Of a stretch of DNA of 64,000 nucleotides, positions 1 through 10,031 are shown in pieces. Below the pieces are notes generated by a model. The model had not been told where the DNA came from and searched no databases. It saw nothing but the letters and a program-made list of their open reading frames with translations. A program made the position numbers and the translations under genes. How positions within the stretch are numbered: the stretch's first letter is position 1; each line of letters begins with the position of its first letter. The stretch comes from Dryocosmus kuriphilus (taxonomy: Eukaryota; Arthropoda; Insecta; Hymenoptera; Cynipidae): the NCBI GenBank assembly GCA_038277395.1, contig CM076190.1:246121256-246185255 (forward strand). The letters are read 5' to 3'.

Positions 1-237
1 AAAAGATTCTAGAAGCACAGCTTTAGTCACACACTCACATGAAAAAAAAACCATATGTTTAACTTTAAAGATACCAAAATACTTAGCTATGAACTAAATT
101 ATAGAAGAAGAAACATCAAAGAGATGTTTTTTATAGTCAAAAATCATAATTCAGTAAACAAAAGGTCAAAAATAAATCATCTCAGTAAGATTTACCATAA
201 TTTAATCTTATCAATTCCCTAAAATAATACCAATCCT

Positions 238-540
238 AAAACTTGAAACGAAACCCGGACGCCTTGACTGTTTGATCACTTCACTCAGTATCTTTGGTAT
301 TATTATCGGACATTGCACCACATATCAATTTTATATATAATCCTTTTTCCTCATGTCTATCTATCCTATATCTATGTACAGAAGCGTTCGACTGTGTATT
401 GCCATTTCTAAAACTTGAAACGAAACTCGGACGCCTTGACCATGTGTTTCTCAACACCTGGTATTATTGGTAATCCATATACCATAATTTTATATTATTA
501 TACTGCTACCCTTTTTACTCATACATGTATATATTACTAC
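238..540 (+). repeat. tandem duplication of a ~172-bp unit
   Basis: A 31-bp phrase ending in CGGACGCCTTGAC occurs at about 238 and again at about 410 with one clear difference. The following ~100 bp also align loosely (GGTATTATT, CATATACC-like, CTTTTT.CTCAT). It looks like an old tandem duplication; no coding content. Confidence 0.55.
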
Positions 541-985
541 GAACAAAAAAATTGTAAATCATACGTCATAACCTCATCGTCATTTAAAGATATGTTAACC
601 TATAAATACACTGTATCCATCTCTCTACCCACCATCATACGTTTATACCTACTTCCTTCTAAGACCCACCTCAGTTCTCTCCTCTCCAAGTAGACGAATG
701 CACACAAGATCCTTGCATTATGTTTTTAAAAAAATCTCTGCTTGGAGAGAGAGAAAAAATGTATACTTACCTTTTCTAATATAATCAAGAAACTAGTTGT
801 AACTTTCAACACTTCTAATATAATTTAATCAACGCTTTAGTTCAAAAAAAACCTAAAATATCTACAGGTAAGATAGATTATGTTTGTGTGACACTTATAA
901 TTTACGTTTGTACTTCAAAAACTTCTTTTAACAAATCTTATATCTAAATTTCCAGCTATTAAAATTGTCTACCATTACCACAAAT

Positions 986-1020
986 CTGATGAGGCCCCTC
1001 TTTGAGGAGCGAAAGCTCGC
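986..1020 (+). other. hammerhead-like motif, copy 1
   Basis: CTGATGAG is followed by a possible 7-bp stem (GCCCCTC / GAGGAGC, one mismatch, 3-nt loop) and then GAAA. This resembles the CUGAUGA / stem II / GAAA core of a hammerhead ribozyme. An extra G sits between the first core and the stem, and no stem I or III is obvious. The same segment can instead fold as GAGC-GAAA-GCTC, a GNRA tetraloop hairpin. Catalysis is doubtful. Confidence 0.25.
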
Positions 1021-1339
1021 CTTTTAAAAATAATAAAGGAAACAATAATCAGTGAAATAAAAAAAAACCAACATCTTTATTTACGTATTCTCAGTAGTTT
1101 ATTATTTAACACACAAATGAAAACAGAATTGTTTTTGAATTTTCAAGTCCGAGGTTAACTGCGATTACAAGAATAAGCAGTCGCGGGCAGCCGATAGGAA
1201 CCAGTCGTGGGTGTGGTGAGCCCACATTGGTAAAAAATAGGTACACGATAGCCATGGTTTAGGGGGACTCACCCTTTCGCAATAGGTGGGTTCAACCAAG
1301 CCGAGGCGCCGCGTGTATCCACCTATAAACACTACCCAA

Positions 1340-1667
1340 ACCAGAACTAAAAATCTTGTAAGGGGAAAATGCTGCTGCTCCATTGGACACCACAGCGATG
1401 ACACTGCCCGCAAGGGATGTGTGGAATGATATGCCTGTGGGGTCAACGTGGTATTGATGATATTGTGGTGAACTGCCTTGCAGGAGGACGTTAGCATACG
1501 AGGCAGAAACCGCCATGTATCTGACGACAAGCTGAAGCGGTCCTTATAAATGTCGGAAAGCTCCCATGCTTAGACCTAGGAAGTTATGGGGGTTATCACT
1601 CCTGGGATGGTGAACACAACTGCGAGCGAAGCAGGACCTCTAACGTGCGGACTTTCTTAAAACTATC
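1340..1667 (+). promoter_or_regulatory. LINE 5' untranslated/promoter region
   Basis: This GC-richer segment runs up to the start codon at 1668. It aligns with 11400-11724, directly upstream of the gene in the DNA transposon at 10.6-14.1 kb; shared phrases include AAGGGATGTGTGGAATGAT, CTGCCTTGCAGG and GTTATCACTC. Minus copy 2 keeps the last ~55 bp before its start codon. LINE promoters are usually internal to the 5' UTR, so a promoter role is inferred from position. Confidence 0.6.
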
Positions 1668-2771
1668 ATGGCTGACCTCCAAAAACAAAAAACTACAATA
1701 AAATATCTTAAAACGAGAACTCTGTATGCGCGTAGTCTAAGTATTGGCGAATTTAGCGAACTCATTGGGATAGCAAAGAGATACGATATTGATATAATAG
1801 CACTTCAAGGAACCTGCTGGCCGGGCGAGTATGCATCAATCTCTAAGCATAACTGTACTTTTCACTATGGGGGAGCTAAAGGGCGCAAACTGGGGACCGG
1901 GTTTCTTATTAATAGACAAATTTCACAAGCGGTTATCGATATGCTATTCAATTACGACCGGTTATCGTATATTCTACTAAAGGGCAATTTCCGCAAACAG
2001 GTGCTAATTAACGTGCACTGCCATACCGAGGGCAAAGAAGAAGATACTAAAGACCTTTTTTACAAAACAATCGTACAGGTCTTTGACAAGTTCTCTAAGC
2101 TTCATTCAAAAATATTATTGGGAGACTTCAACGCGAAAATTGGAAAAGAGCTGATGTATAGGCCTACAATAGGATCAGAAAGCTTGCATGACATCAGTAA
2201 TGATAATGCGACTAGAGTAATAAACTTTGCAGGCTCAGAGAACCTCGTTGTCAAAAGGACATATTTCAAGCATAAAAATAATCATAAGACCACCTTCACA
2301 TCACCAAATGGTATCACTCATAATCAGATTGATCACGTTTTAATTTACAGAAAACTTCATACAAACATTCTCGATGTAAGATCGTACAGGGGAGCGGATT
2401 TAAATTCCGACCACTCTCTCGTTATAGTGAAACTAAGGTCTAGACTATCGTTGAATAAGAAAGCTAGCCCTCCAGATCTAGAAGTAAGTTTCAATACAGA
2501 TAAGTTTAAAATACCAACAGAAACATTGAATTATCAAGTAAAGGTTTCTAATAGTTTCGATTCTCTTCAAAAACAAAGAGACCATAGCGATAATTGTGAG
2601 GAGGACCCGAAAAACCTATGGGGCAATATGAAAGAGGCGATAAAGACAGCCGGGAAAAGTACATCAAGTTTAAAGAAAATAACCAAACGCAAATCGTGGT
2701 TCGACCAAGAGTGCCAACTATGGTTTAAAAAGCGAACAACGACCAAAGAAATTAGTTTACAAAATAAATGA
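1668..2771 (+). pseudogene. LINE copy 1 endonuclease domain
   Basis: An open frame of 367 codons encoding the apurinic/apyrimidinic endonuclease that nicks target DNA for target-primed reverse transcription. Visible motifs are LLGDFNAKIG (metal-binding loop), NQIDHVLI and NSDHSLV (catalytic Asp-His). The usual first catalytic motif QETCW reads QGTCW here, so the catalytic Glu is lost. The frame ends at a TAA where the homologous copy 2 reads on without a stop. The start ATG sits at the end of the 5' UTR conserved with copy 2. It is the N-terminal part of the single large LINE polyprotein; the downstream reverse transcriptase follows directly but is broken. Confidence 0.85.
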
Positions 2772-4648
2772 GCTCAAACACATAAGAAGTATCTCGAGAT
2801 TAGTAAAAGTACGAATAGGTTTTACAGATCCAAGAAAACGGAATGGGAAAAGAATAAAATACTAACAGTGGCACGCTTAATGAACACAATAACCCCCGTG
2901 AAATGTACGGGGGAATCAATTTTATAAGGAAAGACTTTCAAAGTAGGACGGAAGTAATGAGGGGCGAAAATGCAATCTAGTAGCTGATGCGACAGAGAGA
3001 CTGAAATTATGGAAAAACTATTTCCATAAGCTACTGAACGTACGCGAAGCCCCCGTTGAAGATAATCTCGGTGAAATACACACTGCTGATCTATTAATTG
3101 ATGAGCCTGCTGATAAATGAACAGAAATGTCCATAAAAAAGTCGAAAATTAAAAAAACGGCTGGTATTGACGACTTACACTCAGGAGTGATAAAAAATGG
3201 GGTCCCTCAACTCACAAGAAAAATCTGTAAATTAATACGTGCAATCTGGAAAACAGAACGCATACCAGAGGAATGGAATAACCCTATTATTATACTCAAT
3301 TTAAAAAAAGGCGATAAAAGGAACTGTAACGATTATCGGGGTATCTCGCTTATATCTTCGTGCTATAAGATCCTGTCCAATGTAATCTTAAGCAGTCTAA
3401 CGCCTTTTGCTGAGAATATCGTTGGTCATTATCAGTGTGGATTCCGCCGAAGCCGGTCTACAAGCGATCAAATGTTTACAATTAGAAAACTGTTAGAAAA
3501 GAAATGAGAATTTAATAAAGCAATACATCAGCAATTTATTGACTTCAAAAAAGCTTACGACTCTATTATGTGCGCACGAATGTACTAAATTCTGGAGTTC
3601 TTGGGTGTACCAAGGAAATTAGTTAGACTTATCGAAGTTAGCTTAAGCGACAGTAAGAGTAGAATACGCGCAAGCGGAAGTTTATCTAAAGAGCTTTTGA
3701 TCCGCGATGGCCTGAAACAGGACGATGCGCTTTCGTGCATCCTTTTCGACTTAGTTTTAGAATACATGGTCAGACGAGTACAAACGAATCCGCCCGGTGC
3801 TACTCCCAATGGGATAAAAAAAACTCAGTGATATGCGGATGATCTCGGCATACACGGGGATGATAAAGGAACTGTAGATAAAAATGCAGAAATCTTGATC
3901 ACAAAAGCTAAAGGAATAACTTCAGAAGTTAGCCAATCAAAGACAAAATATTTGATCTTCGACAGATCAGAACGAAGCAATAAGGAGGGGGATCTAGTGT
4001 CCGAAAATATGAAATTTTAAAGAGTAATGAGTTTAAATACCTCGGGACTATTATAACGAGCGACAATGACATTAAAACGAAAATCAACAGGCGGCTGCAT
4101 GCTGGCAATGGGTGCTACTATGTAACAAATATATTACTAAAATCGCGATCTTTGTCTAGAAACATCAAAGTAAGAATTTAGGAAACGATAATAATGCCGG
4201 TTGTAATCTACGGTTGCAAAACGTGGGCGCTGAAAAAAGAAGAGGAGAATAGGTTTAGATATTGGAAAATAAAGTACTTAGAAAAATCTATGGCTCCGAA
4301 AGGGAGGAAGAGACTGGTAAATGGAGAAAACTGCATAATGATGAGCTGCATGCTCTCTAGTAGTCAGCAAATATTAATAGAGTAATGAAAGCGCGCAAAT
4401 TAAGCTGGGCGGGATATATGACAAGAATGGGCGACGAAAAGACAGTGGCCCAAATTGTAAGAAGGAAACCGATTAGTAAGAGACCTCTAGGCAGACAGAG
4501 AAATGGATGGGAGAAAAAAGTAGGGGACGATCGAAAAGAGCTAGGACATGATTATTTAAACTGGATGGAGGATTCCCAGAATAGAGATGCGTGGCGGTTC
4601 TGGGTAGCTGAGGCAATGAGTTTCCGATTTCGCAAAGCTACACTATAA
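2772..4648 (+). pseudogene. LINE copy 1 reverse transcriptase and C-terminal tail
   Basis: Continuation of the LINE polyprotein in several open pieces (about 3127-3507, 3601-3831, 4194-4385, 4385-4648). Recognisable blocks are the fingers motif around IPEEWNNPIII, DYRGISLIS, CGFRRSRSTSDQ, and the palm catalytic box YADD at 3832-3843, immediately preceded by an in-frame TGA. The C-terminal piece has the basic tail typical of this family (RPLGRQRNGWE, RDAWRFWVAEAM). At least four stops (for example near 3118, 3508, 3585 and 3829) and frameshifts disrupt it. It would have copied the element RNA into DNA at the nicked site. Clearly dead. Confidence 0.85.
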
Positions 4649-4685
4649 TGATAATGATAATTATAATAATTATCATTATCATTAT
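4645..4685. other. perfect 18-bp hairpin at the LINE stop codon
   Basis: ATAATGATAATGATAATT (4645-4662) and its exact reverse complement (4668-4685) flank a 5-nt loop. The stop codon TAA at 4646-4648 lies inside the first arm. Copy 2 keeps the repeat arm but its second arm has degenerated (about 24673-24713). In RNA this would fold at the start of the 3' UTR. Confidence 0.8.
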
Positions 4686-4712
4686 ATTGGGCGGATGCCT
4701 ATGGAAAAAGAC

Positions 4713-5270
4713 TGTCATTTAGCCAAAAAAAAATTATTTTGCAGAAAATGGTCCACGTCGAAGCAAAAACTTTTTTAAAATAATCCTGTATTATTAATTT
4801 GATGAAGTAAGGACGTAAAGCTTTATAAAAAAATTACTGAACAAAAGTTATATCTTCCTCACTTACCACATTTAGACGTAGTAAAGCAATATTTTTAGGA
4901 GAAAATGGAAACGTCATTATGCATGAAATTTTAAACATCAATTCCTATTTGCTTATAACAATTTAGTAAGCAAATACGAAATTAAGGTATATTTAGTCAG
5001 ATAAATTTAGTTTCTTCAACATAATTAGCTACAAATATTACACCAATGACCTCCTACACTAATAATTTGCACTACAACAACAATCGTGTATAATTTAAAC
5101 ATGTTGTGTAAACAAATGCATTATTTGGCTATTTTTAGGTAGGTGAACTTCGCTGTTGATATTGAAATATATAATGGGACGACCAGCTTAATTTTGTTCT
5201 GATTGATTAGACCGAGAAGATCAATTAATAATCTTTGCTGCTGAGCAGTCTTTCTTACAATACAATAATA
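4713..5270. other. AT-rich non-coding spacer
   Basis: No open frame, repeat match or structural RNA stands out between the LINE end and KRVK unit A. Composition is strongly AT-rich. Confidence 0.6.
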
Positions 5271-5330
5271 TATTTTAATAGTCGATTTTTTAAAGGCAAT
5301 TAATTAATATAGAGACTATAAAGGATTGAT

Positions 5331-5476
5331 GCTTACAGAATACACTTCAAAATTCCACAACATTGTTTGTTCGTAGCCTAATGGAGTTATCACGGTTTCA
5401 TTTAAGATCATTATCACAATTTTTTTGCTGAACATGTCTATTTTCACTCGTTTTAGTCCACTGCGACGCGTTATTT
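5331..5476 (-). pseudogene. KRVK exon fragment, copy A
   Basis: Read on the minus strand, about 42 codons stay open and align with copies C and D: KRVKIDMF, KKIV, TPLGY, NFEV. The upstream Pro/Ser-rich half of the exon is absent, replaced by unit-A sequence. Function unknown; a fragment, not a working exon. Confidence 0.5.
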
Positions 5477-6261
5477 GATTCCACGCGCAAAATAACCTAT
5501 AAACATGAATTAAATTCAGCTCAGTTGGGAAAAGTCAGTCAAGATACTAGACAACCATCTGACTATCTGCGAATAATCATAGCCGCAGCCAAATGAACCT
5601 GTGTGGTTATGGCTCAATTCATCTGTTCTCTTTTCCTCATTGCATTAAATCTTTAAATCTAATCACGAGAGCTTAACTTCTACTTACAGAGCCTAGACCT
5701 ACATGTAACGACTTCGAGGTTAAAAATTCCTCAAGAAAACACTCAGGCTTCGATAGATACAAGGACTCCACGTATATTCAATTATTCAAATACTGATCTT
5801 GCTCTTTCGTATCTTTCTTATCTTATCTATCTTAAATAGGACTTGGACTTTAGGAGATCGAACGACATCGAAGGATTACCCCTGGCATATATAGCTGGAT
5901 GTCACTCCCTTTTTCTCTAGATGTTAGAGATACGGAACGGAACTCAGCTTCCTCGTCGATGATCTTGTGATAGTTGTCAACAACACGGGAGAAGAGTTGG
6001 AACAAGAAGCGACCACATGTTCGCATTGTGCCGATTCTACTCGCGAGCTCACTGAAACATGCGCTTTCACCATGCGCGCGGGACGGCTTTATGAAAAAGT
6101 CACGCTTGAACCACCACCCTGGTATTTCTCGCCGCCATGCCCCCTTTTAGTGAAAATCTGCCCGGCTAGACTTGGTGGCAGAGAAGCCGCCCGTCATTTT
6201 TCGGCAATAACGTTTTAACTGGTCAAGTGGCACAAGCTCAGGAACCAACTCAAAATTTATG

Positions 6262-6288
6262 GGTTAGGTTAGATTAGGTGAGGTTAGG
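6262..6288 (+). repeat. degenerate TTAGG telomere-like tract
   Basis: GGTTAGGTTAGATTAGG continues to GAGGTTAGG, about five imperfect copies of the TTAGG pentamer used at most insect telomeres. It lies within the insertion that distinguishes KRVK unit A from unit B. Short interstitial tracts of this kind are common in hymenopteran DNA. Confidence 0.6.
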
Positions 6289-6543
6289 CATGTGATTCAC
6301 GATAACAAGACACATTGCCAATAACATTACTTTAAATAACACTAGCAATGGTAATATATTTAAAGGAGTGACGCCAATCTAATTGTATAAAAAGCAGTGA
6401 TCGAATAACAAACGGGGACAATCTAATTCGTAAGTACATATAAGTTACGTAATACTCGTATACCTATTTTTAAAAAAACTTCTAATAAACATACTCCTTG
6501 TTATAGGCTTCGAGTTTATTATTTCATAATAATATTATGTATT

Positions 6544-6572
6544 CTGACGAGGTTCCGCCTCTCTGGGTGAAA
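6544..6572 (+). other. hammerhead-like motif, copy 2 (unit A)
   Basis: CTGACGAGG, an 11-nt variable segment CTCTCTGGGT-like, then GAAA. Both hammerhead core strings are present but no convincing stem II forms. It sits at the same place in unit A as copy 3 in unit B, about 280 bp before the next unit's coding segment. Confidence 0.25.
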
Positions 6573-6827
6573 GGGAAATATATGTTTTTTAACAACTGAT
6601 GTATTAGGACCAGCAGATCATAAACTGAAAACATCTCCAATATTATAACCACTCTAGTCAACAAATATACATTATCTACACCAGAATGAAAGTTTATCAT
6701 GACTACACGTTTTTAACAATAAAAGATGTTGCAACTTTGATCCATCTTTACAACACAAACAATACTATACTTCAATATTATATTTCTTAAATTTAATTAA
6801 TTAACGTATTATAGACTACGGAGGATT

Positions 6828-6960
6828 GCTCTTCACAGATACCACCTTAAAATTCTATAAAATTGAGAGTTGGTAGCCTAACAGAATTTCCAAGACTTCA
6901 TGCAGGATAATTATCTCAGTTTTTCCGCTGAACATGCTTATTTTTCCTCGCTTTTTAGTT
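6828..6960 (-). pseudogene. KRVK exon fragment, copy B
   Basis: Minus-strand frame aligns with the other copies (KKRGKISMFSGK, GYQLSIL, NFKV) but has one in-frame stop just before NF and many replacements. It is the most decayed of the four readable copies. Confidence 0.45.
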
Positions 6961-7646
6961 TCAGGTGAGATATCCAGTCAAGATACTAATCAACCATCTG
7001 ACTATTTGCGAATAGCCAGCCATAGCTACCGCTAAACCAGCTTGTGTTGCTGTCACTCACTCCTCTGTTCTGTTTCTCTTGTTACAATAAAACATTAGAT
7101 TTAATAACTAAATCTTAATTCGTGCTTATAAAAACGAGCCTGACATATAACGATTCCGAGATTAGAAAGTCATCAAGGAAACATTCAGATGTCGACGGAT
7201 CCAAGGGTTCCACGATTATTCTATTATTCAATTATTTATCTTCCATCGAGGGATTGCCCCTGGCACATGTATCTGGATGTGACTCCCTTTTGCTCAAGAA
7301 TGTCAGGTGTACGGAACAGAATTCAAATTCCTCTTTGATGAACAATTGGAGCGAGACGCCTCTACATGATCGCATTGTGCCGATTCTATTCGCCAGCTCA
7401 TTAAAACATGCACGTCGACCGTGCGCGCGGGCCATATTATGAAACGGTTGCGCGTGCAGCGCGAGCACCTACCAGCCCGGTATTTCCCGCTGCTACTGTT
7501 ATTTTTGAAATCCTAAATTAACGGGGATAATCCAATTTGTAAGTACTTATAGGTTACGTAATATATCTGTTTTAAAAAATCTCTTTCTAGTATAGATAAT
7601 CCTTGTTAAAGACTTCGAATTTATTGTTTCATAATTACATTATGTA

Positions 7647-7675
7647 CTGATGAGGCCCCATGTCTCTGGGCGATA
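7647..7675 (+). other. hammerhead-like motif, copy 3 (unit B)
   Basis: CTGATGAG, a 4-bp stem GCCC/GGGC and then GATA, where a hammerhead needs GAAA. The position matches copy 2 in the repeat unit. The core change makes self-cleavage unlikely for this copy. Confidence 0.25.
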
Positions 7676-7894
7676 GCTAAATATATATTCTTTAGCAACT
7701 AAAATATTACGACTAGTATATCCAGAACTGAAAACATCTCCAACATTATACTTAAGATAATCAAGGAAAACATAACATCTATTCAAGAATGAATAAAATG
7801 TTACAAAAATGTTACAATTTAGTCAATCTTTGGAACACACACAATGTTATATTTTAATATCAAATTTTTTAAATTTAATTAATTAATGTAGAGA

Positions 7895-8376
7895 CTATAG
7901 AGAATTGGTGTTTACAGGTGCCACTTCAAAATTCGATAAGATTGAGCGTTGGTGGCCCAATGGAGTTTTCAAGGCTTCATCTTGGGTCAATTTTACAATT
8001 TTTCCATTGAACATGTTTATTTTCACTCGTTTTTTATCCACATATATCCCATGAAGATATTTCCCCTCGAGAATAGCAAAGATGTCACCATTAGACGTTG
8101 ATAATACATCACTTTCTTTGGTTGGCATCGGCCCATATTCATTACGCCCTATTCTCAATTGAATTCGTTTATCGGCAGTAAAAGTGTGTTTTCTAATTTC
8201 GGAAATCCGGATTGGGTTCGTGTGAGGAATAAGTTGCTTAAATTGAAGGCCAGTAGAAGAAGAAGACCTGTCAGGAGGATGAGGTAGGTCAGAAGAATCC
8301 GGATTGAAACCTTGAGAGCATGAAGTGGCAGCCAAACGGTCGTCATTTCTTTGACACTGGAACCGTGAATTTATTT
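7895..8376 (-). CDS. KRVK exon, copy C (open exon, unknown protein)
   Basis: An uninterrupted exon of about 160 codons. It starts after a good 3' splice site (a pyrimidine tract and CAG; the AG is at 8377-8378 on the minus strand) and ends at a stop at 7895. The first half is Ser/Pro/Asp-rich (PDSSDLPHPPDRSSSS). The second half looks folded: LIPHTNP, RNEYGPMPTK, STSNGDIFAIL, VDKKRVKINMF, DEALKTPLG, NFEVAP. No signal peptide, membrane segment or catalytic motif is visible and I do not recognise the family. Copy D shares its frame through both halves, so selection on protein once acted. In copy D the exon continues to a 5' splice site, so the stop here may be a truncation. Whether it is transcribed is unknown. 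Confidence 0.45.
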
Positions 8377-8696
8377 CTGCGACAAAAAGTACAGCGTGGA
8401 GTATTTTTAAAGTATTTATTCATATGTTTATGTACCCTGAACCCCTCGCATAATGAAGAAAAAGTTGATTATGGTGTCCAAAAAGTTCCCGACATCGTAT
8501 TTCTAAACTTATTTTAAGGTTTTTGGAAAAGCTGGAACTTATTAGATTTCAAAGGGATTTGTCAGAGCCGATTTTTAAATATAGATTGAGATAATATCAA
8601 AAGAGCTTCGAAATGCAAACTATTGTAATCATTTTAGGATTGGAAAACAAAAATATAGCACGTTGTATGTACAATACTTTATAAAAAGACTGTCCT
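8377..8696 (-). other. KRVK copy C upstream intron remnant
   Basis: Non-coding sequence on the far side of the splice acceptor. The block at about 8425-8600 (CCCTCGCATAATGAAGAA through AAATATAGATTGAG) aligns with 23155-23310 in copy D, showing the two copies share flanking intron sequence; copy C has lost several hundred bases relative to D. Confidence 0.5.
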
Positions 8697-8697
8697 A

Positions 8698-10029
8698 CGA
8701 GGCACGTCCAGAAAGTAAGTGTACTCAATTTATATAGGCTTCAAAAAAAATTTATTAAAACAAAAACATAGTTGCTTACACTTGTACATATTTAAGTTAT
8801 TTTTCTACATAGTCACCATCCCTCTCGATGCAAATGGTGAGCCGCGGGATCAATTTCTTGATGCCTGCCTCGAAGAGTCTCCCGCCAGCTCTTTCGACCA
8901 CTTCTCCACCTCCCCCTTCACCTCCTCGTCCGTTGAAAACTTGTTTCCACCCATGTGCACCTTCAGGGAAGTGAAGAGATGGAAATCTGAAGGGGCCAGG
9001 TCAAGGGAATCCGGAGGGTGGTCCAAAACGTCCCATCCAAATGAGTCCAGGAGTTGCTTCGTGGCGCTGGCAGTGTGAGGTTTGGCATTGTCATGCAGCA
9101 GGCAGACTCCCTTCGTCAGCATGACCCTCCTTTTATTCTGAATCACCCTTTTCAATTTTTTCAGCGTCTCACAGTATCTTGCCGCGTTGATGGTCTCCCC
9201 GTGAGGCAGATATTCAATCAAAATTATGCCTTTATGGTCCCAAAACACCGATGCCATGATTTTTTTGACTGAAATTGTGGTTTTGAATTTCTTGGCGGAG
9301 TGTGACAAGGTGTGGCGCCATTGTTGAGACTGCCTCTTAGTTTCAGGCGTGTAGTGGGCAACCCAAGTTTCGTCCCAGTAACAATAGAGTAGAAAAAATC
9401 ATTGCCTTCGCGTATGTAGCGCTCCAAAAACTCTTTGGAGCTCTGCACTCGATTCAACTTGTGCTGTTCTATCAGCTGTTTTGGGACCCACCGCGCAGAA
9501 AATTTCCGATATCCGAGAGTTTCTGTGATTGTTTCGTGTAACAGGGATCTGGGGATTTGCGGAAATATCGCAGAAAGATCATCTAACGTCAATCTGCGAT
9601 CGTCACGAACCGCAATCTCGATTTTTTCCACAGGTTCGTCAGTCACAATTGAAGTTCTTCTGCTCCTCTGATCGTCATGCACGGAAGTACGGCCATTTTT
9701 AAATCCGCGATACCATTTGCACACACTCGTACGAGTCATAGCTCCATTACTGTAAACAATTTTCACCTCATTATAAATCTCAACTGGAGCTTTTCCGTTC
9801 GCAATGAGAGGTAGCGAATGACGGCGCGAATTTCGCACTTGGCGGGAGATACGATCGACATTTTTCGCGAGAGATGCTACTGCGTCAAGAGTTTTCAACA
9901 AACTAACCTCGGATTGGTCTCGTTTTGAAGGGGAGGGGTCAGGCTACGCGGCAGTGTTGCCAACATGTCGAAAAAGTATTCCCTACAGCTGTGAGAGTAC
10001 CAGTACACTTACTTTCTGGACGTGCCTCG
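8698..10029 (-). mobile_element. mariner 1, 1332 bp, perfect terminal repeats
   Basis: Ends are identical 27-bp inverted repeats beginning CGAGGCACGTCCAGAAAG, flanked by TA duplications at 8696-8697 and 10030-10031, the normal mariner target. It lies inside KRVK unit C and carries one transposase gene on the minus strand. The intact ends and single visible coding break suggest a relatively young insertion. Confidence 0.92.
8850..9901 (-). pseudogene. mariner 1 transposase, one frameshift
   Basis: The cut-and-paste transposase. The N-terminal half (9901 to about 9380) has the paired helix-turn-helix DNA-binding region (YNEVKIVYSNGAMTRTSV, KWYRGFKNGR) and the linker WVPKQL. The C-terminal half (to 8850) has the catalytic domain: the second Asp in LLHDNAKPH and the third in APSDFHLF with 34 residues between, which is the D34D spacing that defines mariner. 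The first catalytic Asp belongs in a TGDE motif near 9383. There a missing G shifts the frame so it reads TGTK; the second half continues in another frame. No other clear break is seen. Total length about 345 residues is normal for the family. The exact start is uncertain. Confidence 0.9.
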
Positions 10030-10031
10030 TA

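Larger units (their letters stand above)
1..1145. other. AT-rich non-coding left flank
   Basis: No gene can be supported here. The sequence is AT-rich and full of short homopolymers. The only long open frame (415-693, plus) has low-complexity composition and no recognisable domain. It holds a local duplication at 238-540 and a hammerhead-like motif at 986-1020, listed separately. Confidence 0.6.
1145..4712 (+). mobile_element. RTE-like non-LTR retrotransposon, copy 1 (decayed)
   Basis: A LINE with, in order, a 5' untranslated region, an apurinic-type endonuclease, a reverse transcriptase with YADD, and a basic C-terminal tail. It is the same family as the minus-strand copy at 24.6-29.0 kb; both share the start region and a 3' tail of TGATAA-type repeats followed by ATATTGGGCGG. 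Several stops and frameshifts make it non-functional. The 5' limit is approximate. The clade assignment rests on protein motifs recalled from arthropod endonuclease-reverse transcriptases and should be confirmed by phylogeny. Confidence 0.85.
5270..8696 (+). repeat. KRVK repeat array, units A, B and partial C
   Basis: Two diverged head-to-tail units, A (about 5270-6720) and B (about 6780-7850), and a partial unit C (7860-8696). Shared landmarks in A and B, in order, are a ~130-bp coding segment on the minus strand, GTCAAGATACTA..CAACCATCTGACTAT, a GGATT.CCCCTGGCA block, GCATTGTGCCGATTCTA, and a hammerhead-like motif followed by CTGAAAACATCTCCAA. Unit A is ~450 bp longer through an insertion that includes the TTAGG tract. 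Related single copies lie at 20.8-23.3 kb (D) and 34.9-35.0 kb (E). I do not recognise the family. It could be a tandem retroelement (Penelope-like elements form such tandems) or an amplified gene fragment. Confidence 0.6.

Noticed and set aside
1165..1530. Minus-strand open frames over the LINE 5' UTR
   Set aside because: Not conserved in the homologous segment at 11400-11724.
5967..6218. 83-codon plus-strand open frame in KRVK unit A
   Set aside because: The homologous part of unit B does not keep the frame, so it is not selected as protein.
6262..6288. True telomere or subtelomere
   Set aside because: Only about five imperfect TTAGG units inside a repeat; too short and internal.
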